NCBI GenBank assembly: GCA_036346225.1
Contig: JARFIW010001480.1
Location: 9,765,001-9,829,000, forward strand
DNA: 64,000 nt
Reading direction: 5' to 3'
Origin: Platerodrilus igneus
Lineage: Eukaryota > Arthropoda > Insecta > Coleoptera > Lycidae
The notes under the pieces are model-generated. The model made no database searches and was not told the origin of the DNA. It was given only the letters and a program-made list of their open reading frames with translations. Position numbers and translations under genes: made by a program. Position 1 is the first letter of the stretch, and every line of letters begins with the position of its first letter. Shown here piece by piece: positions 23,336-34,389 of this stretch.

Positions 23336-24539
23336 GGCTGTAACAAATAATTGTTAGGAAAAAACGTCACACTTAAATAATAGGGTACTCTAAATTTTAT
23401 ATAAATAGAAAATCGTATTATATATTAAATATCCAAACAAGAACTGTCTTCATTTGCATATTCCGACAGTTTGAGCGAAATAAGTTTAATTTCAACACCG
23501 TAACATCTATAGTTGGGTGATGAGTAACCTATAAATTTAAAGAAAACCCAGACGCAAATTTCCATGAGGAAGTCATCAAACAATGCAGAGGAAAAAACAG
23601 CAATTCTTACAGTTGTACATGACGTTGTGATCGACATCTGTCGAAACATATAGCATCTCGTACGTGTATCTTCGTATCCACAAGGCTACAGCTATAAACA
23701 CGTCATATTCCAAAACAATACATACTACTGAAATCTAGTAGTGAGGCGAAGTAATACACATGGCATTAGTAGTAACTGAATTTATTTATCTTCAACCAAA
23801 ATGTGTTGAGTTCCACTTCTAGGGATTATGATTGCCATCTTATTTCTAATTAATATTTGTAATTTTATACAAACAAAAACTAAAACTGTTTCTTAAAAGG
23901 AATTACTGAGATATATTCATCGTTCAACCAACTTAGAGCCATTGCCCGAACCGTAACTTTAGAAAACGTACAACGAACTATTCACTATATTGCATAACCG
24001 ACTTTGAAACAAAAGCATTTTTATAACGGAAAGCACTTCTACTTTTCGTTCTTAAGCCATGAAAGCAACTACAATAATCATTTTATTTCGATCGCAACGT
24101 CCCTTATTAACATCCATGTGCAGATAAGATAAACTAACAGAGCGAACGACGATCGATAACAAGGAAAAACCAGATTAACCTATGTAGTGGAACAGGTCGT
24201 AAACCGTTCTAAAACAACACGAAAGTACATCGACCCAAAGACTTATGCACGTCGTGCATGAAAAGTTGCCTATATTTTCGTGTAAAATTATAGAAAACGT
24301 AATATTAATACAGTCTAGAAATAATCTAAGCGGAAATTTCATGGATCTAAATATGTGTCCGTAACCAACCTTGCCGAAAACACAGTGTAACATGTAATTT
24401 CTCTGAAAACAAAAGTTTTGATAATATAACGACGTTGTATGATATCAAAATAAAATAGATTGCAGTATTTTGTTAATAATAAAATTCCAGATTTTAAGGC
24501 TTAATCAAAATAGATTTGAAGCATTTCAACTTATAGCTG
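23336..24539. other. intergenic DNA, no recognised gene
   Basis: Short open frames at 23425-23649 and 24175-24393 (minus) have no motif. Nothing else is seen. Confidence 0.4.
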
Positions 24540-25500
24540 GATATTTTAATAAAATTCTACAGGATGTTAGATAAACAATCGTTTAAATTGAAAGGGAGTT
24601 GCATTTGCTAATAAACACTCAAAATGACCGTGAATACAATAAGGGATATGAAAGTTTAAATTAAATATAAGCAAAACATATTTATATGCACGTAACTGAT
24701 ATCGCATAAGTAAGAGATCTTTAAAGAAACAGGAAACGGTCGTCTTAAATTATTTTCAAAAATGTATGACAATAGATCCTAGGAATTCTTTAATTCATTT
24801 GATAGGCATTAAATAAATTATTACCGTTAATATTAGATTCATGTTTAAATTCGTCGATAGTAGATGTAGAATAGGGAAACAGGCAAGATTTTTGCTGATT
24901 ATCCTGGTTCCCGGGGGTTGTTTCGGGGAGGATTTTCTGATGATTCCAAATCTTCTTGAATTTTTTAATTGGTCTAACCCTTGACAGTTACAGCCCTTTT
25001 AACACCTGAACTCCGTGAGTTTTGCACATCTGGATTTAACTCTATTGCTAGAGCTTTTGTAGATACTTAAGACATGTATTTTAGTCTTGAAATTTTGTGG
25101 AGAATTCAAATCCTTTAAAATTTTTCAAATAGGAGCAATCCTTATAAATTCTAAATCTAAAATTACTTTATACCGAGATTGCGGTTTATTTCTCGTAATC
25201 TAGCATATAAATTTTCTAAACATTTAAAACATGCAGTTAATGCAAAACCTTCTGCAGAATTTAAATCTTTTATCATTTTAGCGAACCGCTAAAGTTCAAT
25301 AATCACTTAACATTCGAATTTCACCGTGTTTGTTGTAATCTAATGTATAAGATTTAATCTAGACAAACAACGAGTAAACCAATAAGAAAAATTTATCCTG
25401 AGATTAACCACACCTAGTTAAATTTATTAGCAGAACATGGTACTGAGAGCAGCTTTTTGATGTAGTTACACATTAAAATTCTTGGTAGGAATTAACAAAT
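24540..25500 (+). repeat. diverged third copy of the inverted-repeat arm sequence (hAT-like relic)
   Basis: About 24950-25480 aligns with 47750-48400 and 53520-53640, for example CTATTGCTAGAGCTTTT, GACATGTATTTTAGTC, TGCAAAACCTTCTGCAGAA and CACCTAGTTAAATTTATTAG. The stretch at 24550-24680 instead resembles 39780-39880 in the opposite relative orientation (GACCGTGAATACAATAAG). The copy is clearly older than the two arms at 37.8-56 kb. Confidence 0.6.
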
Positions 25501-25967
25501 GACTGCGATACTAGGGTTGAACCATTGGAAGCTAATTAGATATTATTAAATTCCTACAGCTGTTACGGTATTCCGTGCAGACAAGAAAGAATAGTAAAGT
25601 AAGCAAAAAAAATCGCCCGCACCGATACCGCAACAAAACAAGAGGAATCAGAAGGATTAATACCTTGCCAGCTGATAGCGTCGTACAGGGTCACACAGAA
25701 AGAAAATAGGAAACCTCAGGAAATAAATATATTACAAACCTTTCGTTAACAAACATGGTCTCAAAAGGTATATTTATAAAAACCAAAACGAACATTTACG
25801 TAACGTTCTGTTAAAGCATGATATAAACGAAACGCCAACTTGCATATAACACAACTTCCTCCTGAATGTACATAGAATTTAAACAAATATCAATTAGGGA
25901 TTAATTTTCCAGTCACATGAATTCTTAAAATCTAAATAACAAGTACAAGTATACTTAATGTTGCCAG

Positions 25968-25970
<3 letters not shown>

Positions 25971-26032
<62 letters not shown>

Positions 26033-26033
26033 A
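25971..26033. repeat. (TA)n at the 5' border of U6
   Basis: The longest TA tract in the window, about 31 units, with one TT interruption. It ends in TAATGCTATGATAAGAGGGT, the 5' border motif of type A units. Confidence 0.95.
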
Positions 26034-27908
26034 ATGCTATGATAAGAGGGTAATTTAAGGGTAGATTAAGTCATAGAGGTCGTAGGATAGATATAAATAA
26101 CTTTAACTTTAAGAAAATCAAATAATTCCATCAATTATAGGAGTAAATCGACTATTCTACAAAAAAGTCAATTGCGAGGACACTATATAAAGGATATTTG
26201 ATTAAATGCATGAGAAAGAAGCTCATTTAGTAATAATCCATTTAATTAGAATAGTAATGTGTACGTTGTATAATATGCTTAAGTATAATTTACGAGTAAA
26301 GATAAGGTTATAGAAGCAACTAATTGCATCAAAAATAAATTATCGGGAAACATAGATAAATTGGCATTCCAAATATTTAATAATTACGTCGCAAATATCA
26401 AAGCATGTATAAGAAAACGCATCTTAATACGTCATTATTAGAAAATGGATACGTGACTACGAAGAATACATTTGTTCAGAAAACCAACAATCTGTAACAA
26501 ACAAATAAACACCAGGAGGTTCATTATATAATAAGTTTTGGACTTTTAAACTACAAACATAAAATTACGTGATTGAATGTGGGTAATGATTGGGAATCCT
26601 AAGAAATAACTATATAATACAGAACGCTTACATGACTGATAAAGCATTGTCACCAAGAATTAGACAGGGATTTTGAGAAAATATCGAGTTCTGCCAGAGA
26701 TAAGGCAAAGTACAAGCCTTGATCAATAAACACGCCAATGGAAACGATTGGTAGGAAAGGCTTATAAATACAATAAGAAATGAATAAAGAGGTCAGTTCA
26801 TATTCAACCAATCACAACCTATGCTCAAATGCAGTAGAAATTTACATGATGTGTAAACGTGAAACGTTAAAATTCAGAATAAGTAAAATTTGCAAAAATT
26901 GTGCGACGAAAATAAGCCGATCTACAAATAGACGTAAGTTAAACAATTAATTAAATAAATTTTAATATTTAACAAAACAGGGTTGTTATTGATGCCACTT
27001 TCGTTGATGTCAGTTTCGTTGATGTCATATGTACTAAGTTAATATTTAAGTTTATATGCAAGTCGATGTTCATGTCGAGATCTAAGCATAAACACAAATC
27101 TAAAAATACGTCTGAAATTGAGATCAAAAGGGTACGCAAAGTTAATTCAAGGAAAAATGCCAGAAATCAAAAATGGATAATTCTGGCCAATAAGTAGAGC
27201 GGACATAGCAAGGGATGCAGACCACAAACACTATGAGGCAACTCCAGTGACCGTTCCAGGTTAGCGATTTTTAAACATTTTATTATTTAAAGACTTTTAA
27301 ATTTAATATTTGCTATACATTATGTATTTGTAAGAGTCATCAAAAAGGTCATTTGAAAATATGAAAACAGGGAAAGCATCTTAGAACGTTCGAAGATACT
27401 TGAGAGTAATTAAAAGATATTTTTGCTGGCTTTCAGGAAAGTATAATGTTCCGTCTTTATGTAAATTAATTAAAACCTAAATTTTATCGCATTGAGTTTG
27501 TTGCTTATTGTTAAATCCGATGCGCGCATTTAAATCAGTTTAGAGTAGAAAATCCTTGAGTTTCCGATAGCATACAGCCAGTGCCGCGAGTGTCGGAGCG
27601 CTCTAGCTAGCGCGCATCATCCAACAACTGGATATCGATTGGAAAATCCACTTTTCTACGAGTTTCGTTTGGATTATCGAATTGACCGCATCGATCGTAC
27701 ATGTACTGCAATACAAGTTAGTTTTCGTCGCTTGAATCGATAACATTGATCGATCGTGCATGTACTGCAGTAAGAAGCTTTTCGTTTCGTAGTGAAAACA
27801 GTTTGTTTTGTAATGTGTGTTGGAACCGCAATGGATTAACCCGCTTATAGCTTTTTTCAACATTCTACATGCTGAGCTTCCACTACGCCGCTTGACTTCA
27901 CATTTTAC

Positions 27909-27909
<1 letters not shown>
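26034..27909 (+). other. U6: type A unit, candidate spliced transcription unit
   Basis: The gene direction is plus. TATAAATA is at 26763-26770 and the TCAGTT initiator has A at 26795. Exon 1 is 26795-26933. Intron 1 is 26934-26980 (47 nt, GTAAGTTAAAC ... ACAAAACAG). Exon 2 is 26981-27259 (279 nt, ending TTCCAG|GTTAGCG). Intron 2 is 27260-27436 (177 nt, ending GCTGGCTTTCAG) and exon 3 starts at 27437. Exon 2 opens with 15-bp repeats TTGATGTCAGTTTCG, and an open frame then gives SRSKHKHKSKNTSEIEIKRV. After a shift of frame, ISRADIARDADHKHYEATPV continues into exon 3 and stops within about 15 codons. That last peptide matches U1 and U8. Whether it is translated is unknown. Confidence 0.6.
26763..26798 (+). 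promoter_or_regulatory. core promoter of U6 (TATA + initiator)
   Basis: TATAAATA starts 32 bp before the A of GGTCAGTTC, a textbook arthropod TATA/initiator pair. The only ATG nearby with a long frame lies upstream of this start. Confidence 0.65.

Positions 27910-27947
<38 letters not shown>
27910..27947. repeat. (TA)n junction between U6 and U7
   Basis: About 19 TA units, with TTTTACG to the left and TTATAGTGG to the right. Confidence 0.95.
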
Positions 27948-27953
<6 letters not shown>

Positions 27954-30000
27954 GTTTTAAAAGATCAAAAATAAATATAAAAGAAGCAATTTTAAAACAC
28001 CCTGTATAAAGGAACAACCAGAAATTACGTGCGAAATTTATATTAGTTAATTCATTTTAACTATCAGGTATTAACGAAATTTTATAAATAATTAATGAAA
28101 TTTAAGTAGGTTTGCAAAGAAATTAAATCGTAGAAGCCAATGCCATTAATTTATTAATTAATTTGAATTTAATTGAACGATTATTGATTTATAATATGCA
28201 TAAAAACGTGTAAAAACCCAATGATACCAAGATGAAACGCGTTACTATCTGACAAATATATCAGTGGGGTAGAAATACGCCGAACCCTAAATCGTGGAAA
28301 TGTATTTAAAACGTTCGTGTAAAATTAAACACTTGCGTATTTACTAAATGTCAAGTTCTGTTTAATTTGTAGATAACAAACAAATTATTCTAATGATTGT
28401 ACAAGCGGTCGGATGTTTTAGCATGAAATACTAATGAACGATTAGTTAACTCACGTAGAAAGTCCACGTGTGGTAGACAGCGCACAAACAAGGATATCGA
28501 TTTCCTACCACTCAAGCAAGGTTAGAAAGAGACGTAGAAAACGTATAAGCATGAGACCACAATAGTATAGGAGGGATTTGTGAAACGTCAATGGGTCTAC
28601 GATTGATCGAAATGTTTAGTTTGACTTGATATAAACACGAGAATAGTGTAGCGTAATTTTCTTAAAATAGTATAACGAGGTACTGAAATTCGCGGATTTG
28701 AAAATGGGGTTGAGTGCAAAATTGTGGGAATGCGTTGTTGTGAGCAGGGGATTTTGGATAAATGTGGCCAGGAGAGGTTACATTGGAAAGATATAAATAG
28801 TTTAGGAGAATATTATTAAGCCCTTATTATTTCGATCGTCCCAAAAGCACGTATGAAAGTTAACACGAGTTGTAAGTATTATAAAATCATTTAAATTGTA
28901 TTGCTTAGTGGTAGCCTCTTAAATTAAAACGCGGTTAGTGTGCCGAGATTAAAATTTTTTATTGAGGTATCACCTATAATTTTTAATCAACTCGTGTCGG
29001 GACATTAAGTAACGTAGCTTACTGTGAAAGAAGTCTAATTGAAATGGAATTTGAAATTTGGTTACACCGAGAAGGCGGAGTTGGCGGATCAACTTAGATG
29101 GAGTTCGTCTAGTAATAGCGAGAAGCGACCTGCAGATCAGATAGAAAAATACATGGCACCATCTACAGAGCGGAGATCTTCTAGAAATTTCCAGGTAACG
29201 ATTTAAAATTGTGATTCCTATAAACTGTAAATATTGGGGTGGCGTATGAGAGTGTTCTTCAAGGTAGTGTGAATTATTTGAGTATTGAACAGAATATGTG
29301 TAAATAACTTTATTACGGTATTCAACTAGAAATTGAAGGTGTCTAGAAAGCTGTTAAACGTTCCATCAGAACGTGAAATTCTGTGAAGAGTACATGGTTT
29401 TGTTTTTTTATTATTTTAAGAGTATGCAAAGTAGAAGGGCATATATTATGCAGAATTAGTTGGGTTATTATGAGCTCACCATACCCCACAGTTTACTTAG
29501 ATTATTAAAATAAATAAATAAATTATAAAGAAGGAATTTTAGAGAAGGTATTATTCAAGGTCCATTTACTCCGAGTACAGTTTATGTGGTTGATGATTTT
29601 AAAATTAAATACAGGACATTACAAAATGAGATTTACTGAAGTGTAACGTGAACAATAAAATGTGAACAATATTGAATTGCATTTGTAAATAGGAATAAAT
29701 AAAAGATTGTATGTTGGTTGTATTTTGTGGTTTTATTGGGAGTGTGCGTGAATGATAGAATATGAGAGTGAATGTAGATATCCGGGAGGAGGTCCAGATG
29801 AGCTAGCCGGAAGCAGTTGAAGAATTCCATTCAACCGAGGAAGAAAGGAAAACGGGTATTATTTAAATTTTGAATTTTCGAGTTTTGAAAAATATATAAA
29901 ATTTTCGAATATATTTTTGTTGGTGAGGATTTTACCCGAGTTTCACGGTATAATTTTTGACGCCCAAGTCGTGAGGCTCGATTCTTATAAGGTTACACAG

Positions 30001-30002
<2 letters not shown>
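27948..30002 (+). other. U7: type B unit in plus orientation, with a 52-codon open exon
   Basis: The unit is the reverse of U3-U5. Its 5' part (AAATTACGTGCGAAATTTA, 28020-28040) and its 3' tail (TTTTTGACGCCCAAGTCGTG and GAGGCTCGATT before (TA)n) match their counterparts inverted. TATAAA is at 28630-28635. Exon 2 probably runs 29018-29194 and ends TTTCCAG|GTAACG. From 29039 it is open for 52 codons to the donor, with a hydrophilic, protein-like composition: EKAELADQLRW, SEKRPADQIEKYMAPSTERR. Exon 2 aligns only in patches with U3-U5, although the flanks align well. Intron 1 boundaries are less certain here. Confidence 0.5.
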
Positions 30003-30048
<46 letters not shown>

Positions 30049-30053
30049 ATATA
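30003..30053. repeat. (TA)n at the 3' border of U7
   Basis: TA tract preceded by GGTTACACAGTAA, the shared 3' border motif. Confidence 0.95.
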
Positions 30054-30108
30054 AAATGAAATTTATTGGCAAGTGATATTATTTTAAGACTCATTAAATT
30101 TACCTATT

Positions 30109-30111
<3 letters not shown>

Positions 30112-30151
<40 letters not shown>

Positions 30152-30155
30152 AATA
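30112..30155. repeat. (TA)n at the 3' border of U8
   Basis: TA tract followed by AATATTACTATGAAATTG. Together with the tract at 30003 it separates the convergent units U7 and U8. Confidence 0.9.
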
Positions 30156-31816
30156 TTACTATGAAATTGATATGAATTACTTTAAGCTCCAATGTTGGGC
30201 GTCATAAAAATTGATATGATATTCGCCGCACGATTGGGCGTACCATAAAATTGCTATGAAATTTTATATGAATTACTTTAAGATTTTACCCCGACTAGCT
30301 CACTGAATAAATCTTATTTTAACCTTTAAATGAATTCAAATAAAGCAGTTCTAGCACACACAATATAATAATTGATAATATGTACAATATTCAAAATTTT
30401 CCTTTTTATATAAAATATTTACATTTACCAAATGTACGCTTTTCTGAAAGCCAGCAAAAATATCTTTTAAGTACACTGAAGTACCTTCGAACGTTCCAAG
30501 ATGCTTTTTCCTGTTTTCATATTTTTTATATGACCTTTTTGATGACTCTTACAAATATACAATGTATAGCAAATATTAAATTTGAAACAGTCTTTCAATA
30601 ATAAAACGTTTAAAAATCGCTAACCTGGAATGGTTTCTGGAGTTGCATCGTAGTCTGTGGTCTACATCCCTTGTTGTGTCCGCTTTACGTATTGGCCAAA
30701 ATTATCCATTTTTTATTTCTGGTATTTTAGAGTTGCGTTAATGCTCATATCTCGGCATGAACATTGAGTCGTATCAACAAAATTGTCTCCACAAAATGGC
30801 ATCAACAAATTGCCGTCCCAATATAAGAATTGCTTCCAATAAAACGTCCCAATAAAAATCGCTTCCAATGAAAGCTCTGTTTTATTAAATATTAGAAATA
30901 AATTTAATTAATTGTTTAACTTACGTCTATTTGTAGATCGGCTTATTTTTCGTCGCACAAAAATTTTACACTTTCAAATTTCATTTATTGAATTTTTGTT
31001 TCATTAATTACGTAAGTTTTTACAGGATTCGAGCAGAGTTGGTGCTCGGTTGAATATGGACTAAATGTTATTAATTTTCTATTGTATATATAACCCCTTT
31101 CCCCCCAATAGTTTTCATTGGCGTGTTTATAATGAAGGCTTGTACTTTGCCTTATCTGGCAAAACTCGGAATTTTTACAAATTCCGTAGTTTAATTCTTC
31201 GATGAAATGCTCCATCGGTCACGTAGCGTTCAGTATATTACAGTATTATAATAGGTTTTCCAATTTTTGTCTTTTATCAAGTCACGTATTCAATGTTTGT
31301 CGATTGAAAGTCCACGATTTATCATATAATCGAACCGCTTTGTTTATTCGTTTGTTACCGAATGTGGGTTTTCTGAACAAATGTGTTCTTTCTAGTCACG
31401 TAACGATTTTCTAATAATGAATTATTAAGATGCGTTTGCATAATAATTACGTTGATATTTTCCACACAATTTGGAGTGCCAATTTATCTATTTTTCCCGG
31501 TAATTTAATTTGATGCATTTAGTTGCTTTTTAAAATCTTATCTTTACTTGTAAACTATACTTAAGCATATTTATACGACGCACACATTACTATTCTAATT
31601 AAATGGTATCGGATTATTACGAAAGGAGCTTCTTTCTCATGCATTTAATCACATATCTTTTATATACAGTGTCCTCGCAATTGACTTTTTGTTGAATAGT
31701 CGATTTACTTTTGTAATTGCTGGAATTATTTGATTAACTTAAAGTTAAAGTTATTTATATCTATTCTACGACTTCTATGACTTGATCTACCCTTAAACTA
31801 CCCTATTATCATAGCA
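30156..31816 (-). other. U8: type A unit, candidate spliced transcription unit
   Basis: The gene direction is minus. TATATATA is at 31092-31085 and TTAGTCC has A at 31062. Exon 1 is 31062-30925, intron 1 is 30924-30877 (48 nt), exon 2 is 30876-30625 (252 nt, ending ATTCCAG|GTTAGCG), intron 2 is 30624-30444 (181 nt) and exon 3 starts at 30443. Exon 2 opens with 13-16 bp repeats of the type TTGGAAGCGATTTTTA, with TTGATGCCATTTTG near their end as in U6. The exon 2 tail encodes RKADTTRDVDHR and YDATPETIP around a one-base shift. The 3' tail has ATTTCATAGCAATTTTAT and GACGCCCAACATTGG repeats. Confidence 0.6.
31062..31092 (-). promoter_or_regulatory. core promoter of U8 (TATA + initiator)
   Basis: TATATATA on the minus strand (31092-31085) lies 30 bp before the A of TTTAGTCC at 31062, the same spacing as in U1. 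Confidence 0.6.
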
Positions 31817-31850
31817 TTATATATATATATATATTGCTATGATAATAGGG
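31801..31850. repeat. perfect palindromic (TA)n junction between U8 and U9
   Basis: The arms are CCCTATTATCATAGCA (31801-31816) and TGCTATGATAATAGGG (31835-31850), an exact 16-bp inverted repeat around an 18-bp TA core. The whole can extrude as a cruciform. Units U8 and U9 are transcribed away from it. Confidence 0.95.
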
Positions 31851-32583
31851 GTATACAGAGTCTGTACACTCCATGTAAACAGCACTAAGGTCTAGAAAAC
31901 TAAATAATTTTATCATAAAAGGTACGCAATTCACCAATCAAGCAAAAAGCTAATATCAAACACACTGCATATAAATTATAACTAACTTTAATTAATGAAA
32001 GGAAGCTCATTTATCAAAAATCAAATTGCATTTAGTAAGATAAATAACTTGTACGCCATACAATTCATTTTAAAACAACAATGCAAGTATAAAACCGAAA
32101 ATAAATACGCATGAATAACATCTTAAACGCAACGAGTCTTATTGAAATAAATACCCATTAGTGTAAGGAAATAACTATGCATACTCGCAATAAAAGAATC
32201 CCATTCAAAACAAATATCTTTTATTAACGCAGGAAGTGAATTAACGCATTCAATTTACCTGATCTTTTAATTGTAAACATCAGAAAATTCGAATAAAATT
32301 CAACAGATTAAGAAACAAAACAAGAGAACAGATGTTTGGCTACGTGATAAATTAAACGACTATACAAACAAGCGGACGTGACTTGAAATAGGTTCAAAGG
32401 TATATTCAGAGGAATACACCAGACACAACTAGATGTTTACTTGATGTACTAAGCATTTCGACGAGAATTTGGATGATAATTATACAGAAAGTCCGAAGGC
32501 CTGCATGATATGGCAAAGTGCAACGCCTCAATCAGCAAGGTAAACTTGGTAAACCAATCATACAGGTGAAGAGGAGGATCCTT

Positions 32584-32616
32584 TATATAGGACATGAATT
32601 TGATAAACGATCAATC
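32584..32616 (+). promoter_or_regulatory. core promoter of U9 (TATA + initiator)
   Basis: TATATA at 32584-32589 is 29 bp before the A of GATCAATC. It is less canonical than the U6 pair but at the same relative position in the unit. Confidence 0.5.
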
Positions 32617-33329
32617 TTTCTTCAACTAAGGCACGCTTTGTACCAGCTCAAATTAGAATATCACGCGAAGTGAAAATAGTAAATTAAATAATTATAATTT
32701 TAGTGATATAAAAATTATGAAATAATAATACCAGTGCAAGTATACAAGTGAGTTTGCCGTTGACTTTGAAACGTAAGTTAAAATTTTTAATTAAACATAA
32801 TTTTAATATTTAATAACTTAGGGCTCTAAATATTCGACGAGATAACCAACTAAGCAATCTAAATACTCAAACAGAGAACCAACTAAGTAATATAAATATC
32901 CAATACATAACCGACTAAATAATCATTTGAGTAAACAACCATCTAAATATTGGTCTACATAAGCATATGAGCATTGAATGGAGAAATTAATTAAGAAAAT
33001 CAACTAAGGGTTAAACTGGGCTTTGGCCGAGCTATACTCTGCAATAAACAAGAGAGCTTAACTGAAAACAATCCAGGGGTACTCGTCAATTACATGCAGC
33101 AGCAGTTCCAAACACACACACACCTTACAAACACAAATGCCTATTCACACACTTTCATTGCCCTTTCAACATCTGGATTCCCGGCTGCCGATGGTCCGGA
33201 CTGACAAGGCAATATCCGTTGAGCGTTCTTCCTTGACGACTGGGATATCCGGCTGCCAATGTTCCTGGTCTTAGAGGGGGAACGTAATACGGACATCAAC
33301 ATCACACACATAACACACATACACACAAC

Positions 33330-33332
<3 letters not shown>

Positions 33333-33373
<41 letters not shown>

Positions 33374-33418
33374 ACCCATAACACATGCCCTCAGCGCGCA
33401 CACACACACACACACATA
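33333..33418. repeat. (CA)n microsatellite
   Basis: Two runs of CA, at about 33333-33368 and 33399-33415, separated by CCCATAACACATGCCCTCAG. Apparent Cys/Val-rich reading frames on the minus strand are only translations of this repeat. Confidence 0.95.
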
Positions 33419-33818
33419 CGTCTTACTGACGGTTACTTTCTGTGGGGAAGCCAGGTCTGCTTGAATTTCAGGTAGCAGACTACTGAAACGTTGGAACAAA
33501 TAAATAAAATAAATAAATAAATAAAATTGGAAACACTCAAGGAAAACACAGGTCAGAAATAAGAACATTCTTTAATAGCATAAGGTATTAATTTCATTTT
33601 GAATATTTACATTTTTGCATTTATTGAAATATTTATGTAAAGGGTCATCAAAAATCTTTTAAAAATTACGTAGAGAGAAAGAAGGTCGTTTGAACGTTCA
33701 AAAGGTACTTCCAGTAGTACACAGTGTTATTTTTGCTAGTTTTAACTGATTTAAGGGCGTTATAATTTGGGTACAAATATAATATTTATATTGTTACTTT
33801 GATTGAGGAGTACCATAG

Positions 33819-33819
<1 letters not shown>

Positions 33820-33852
<33 letters not shown>
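33820..33852. repeat. (TA)n at the 3' border of U9
   Basis: Flanked on both sides by CATAGCAATAT in direct orientation (33814-33824 and 33853-33863). It ends the second block of the array. Confidence 0.9.
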
Positions 33853-33854
<2 letters not shown>

Positions 33855-34389
33855 TAGCAATATGCTACTGACCGAAATGCATTTCCTAAAAGTAATAGCG
33901 TAACCCAAAACTGAAGGTAAGTTTTATGGATAACCAAGTGCTAAACTTATTCTAGCTTATAGTTAGTAAACAAATTGTTGACGTTAGCCTTTTCTAAATC
34001 TTAAGTTAAAGTAAGTAAAGTGCTTCAACGCGAGCTTATATTTATCTTAATTGTGACTTGAAAAACAATCACTTTTTGCATTAACATTTAACAGCTAATG
34101 TAGAACCGGAGTCTGTAATTTATCGTGCCATTACCACGCGTGAGAAAAAACTAGAGCACTGGCGTGGTTATTAACCACAAAAAAGAATGGACTAGGTTTC
34201 ATAGAAAGCATCACCAAAGAACAGAGTATTCCTACTTTAAGTCCGTTTGTGTACCAAAGAAGAGTAGCTGCCTTCCAACCTGACTATTTGTTCAATTGCT
34301 CACTCTGAAAGTGCCTACTTAAACTTGTCAATGGATCGGATACTCCTATGAAACAATTTCACTGGTTACAAGACATTGACTAATGTTGT
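33853..34389. other. intergenic DNA between array and LINE
   Basis: Nothing can be supported apart from the border copy of CATAGCAATAT at its start. Confidence 0.4.

Larger units (their letters stand above)
31835..33819 (+). other. U9: type A unit with 33-bp exon repeats and (CA)n
   Basis: The gene direction is plus. TATATA is at 32584-32589 and ATCAATC has A at 32613. Exon 1 is 32613-32772, intron 1 is 32773-32821 (49 nt, GTAAGTTAAAA ... ATAACTTAG), exon 2 is 32822-33551 (730 nt, ending ACACAG|GTCAGA) and intron 2 is 33552-33755 (about 204 nt). Exon 2 opens with GGCTCTAAAT and three 33-bp copies (32824-32926). In one frame these read LNIRRDNQLSN and LNTQTENQLSN before a stop. Downstream it contains a duplicated phrase ATCCGGCTGCC (around 33180 and 33250) and (CA)n tracts that make it the longest exon 2 of the family. 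Confidence 0.55.

Noticed and set aside
33141..33568. Minus-strand frames rich in Cys and Val
   Set aside because: They are translations of the (CA)n microsatellite in U9.
11012..33852. Units as LTRs or as ordinary MITEs inserted into TA microsatellites (Micron-like)
   Set aside because: Terminal motifs recur, but the two ends of type B units differ, and no target duplication other than (TA)n exists. The conserved core promoter, splice sites and intron lengths are better explained by transcription units. A transposon origin is not fully excluded.
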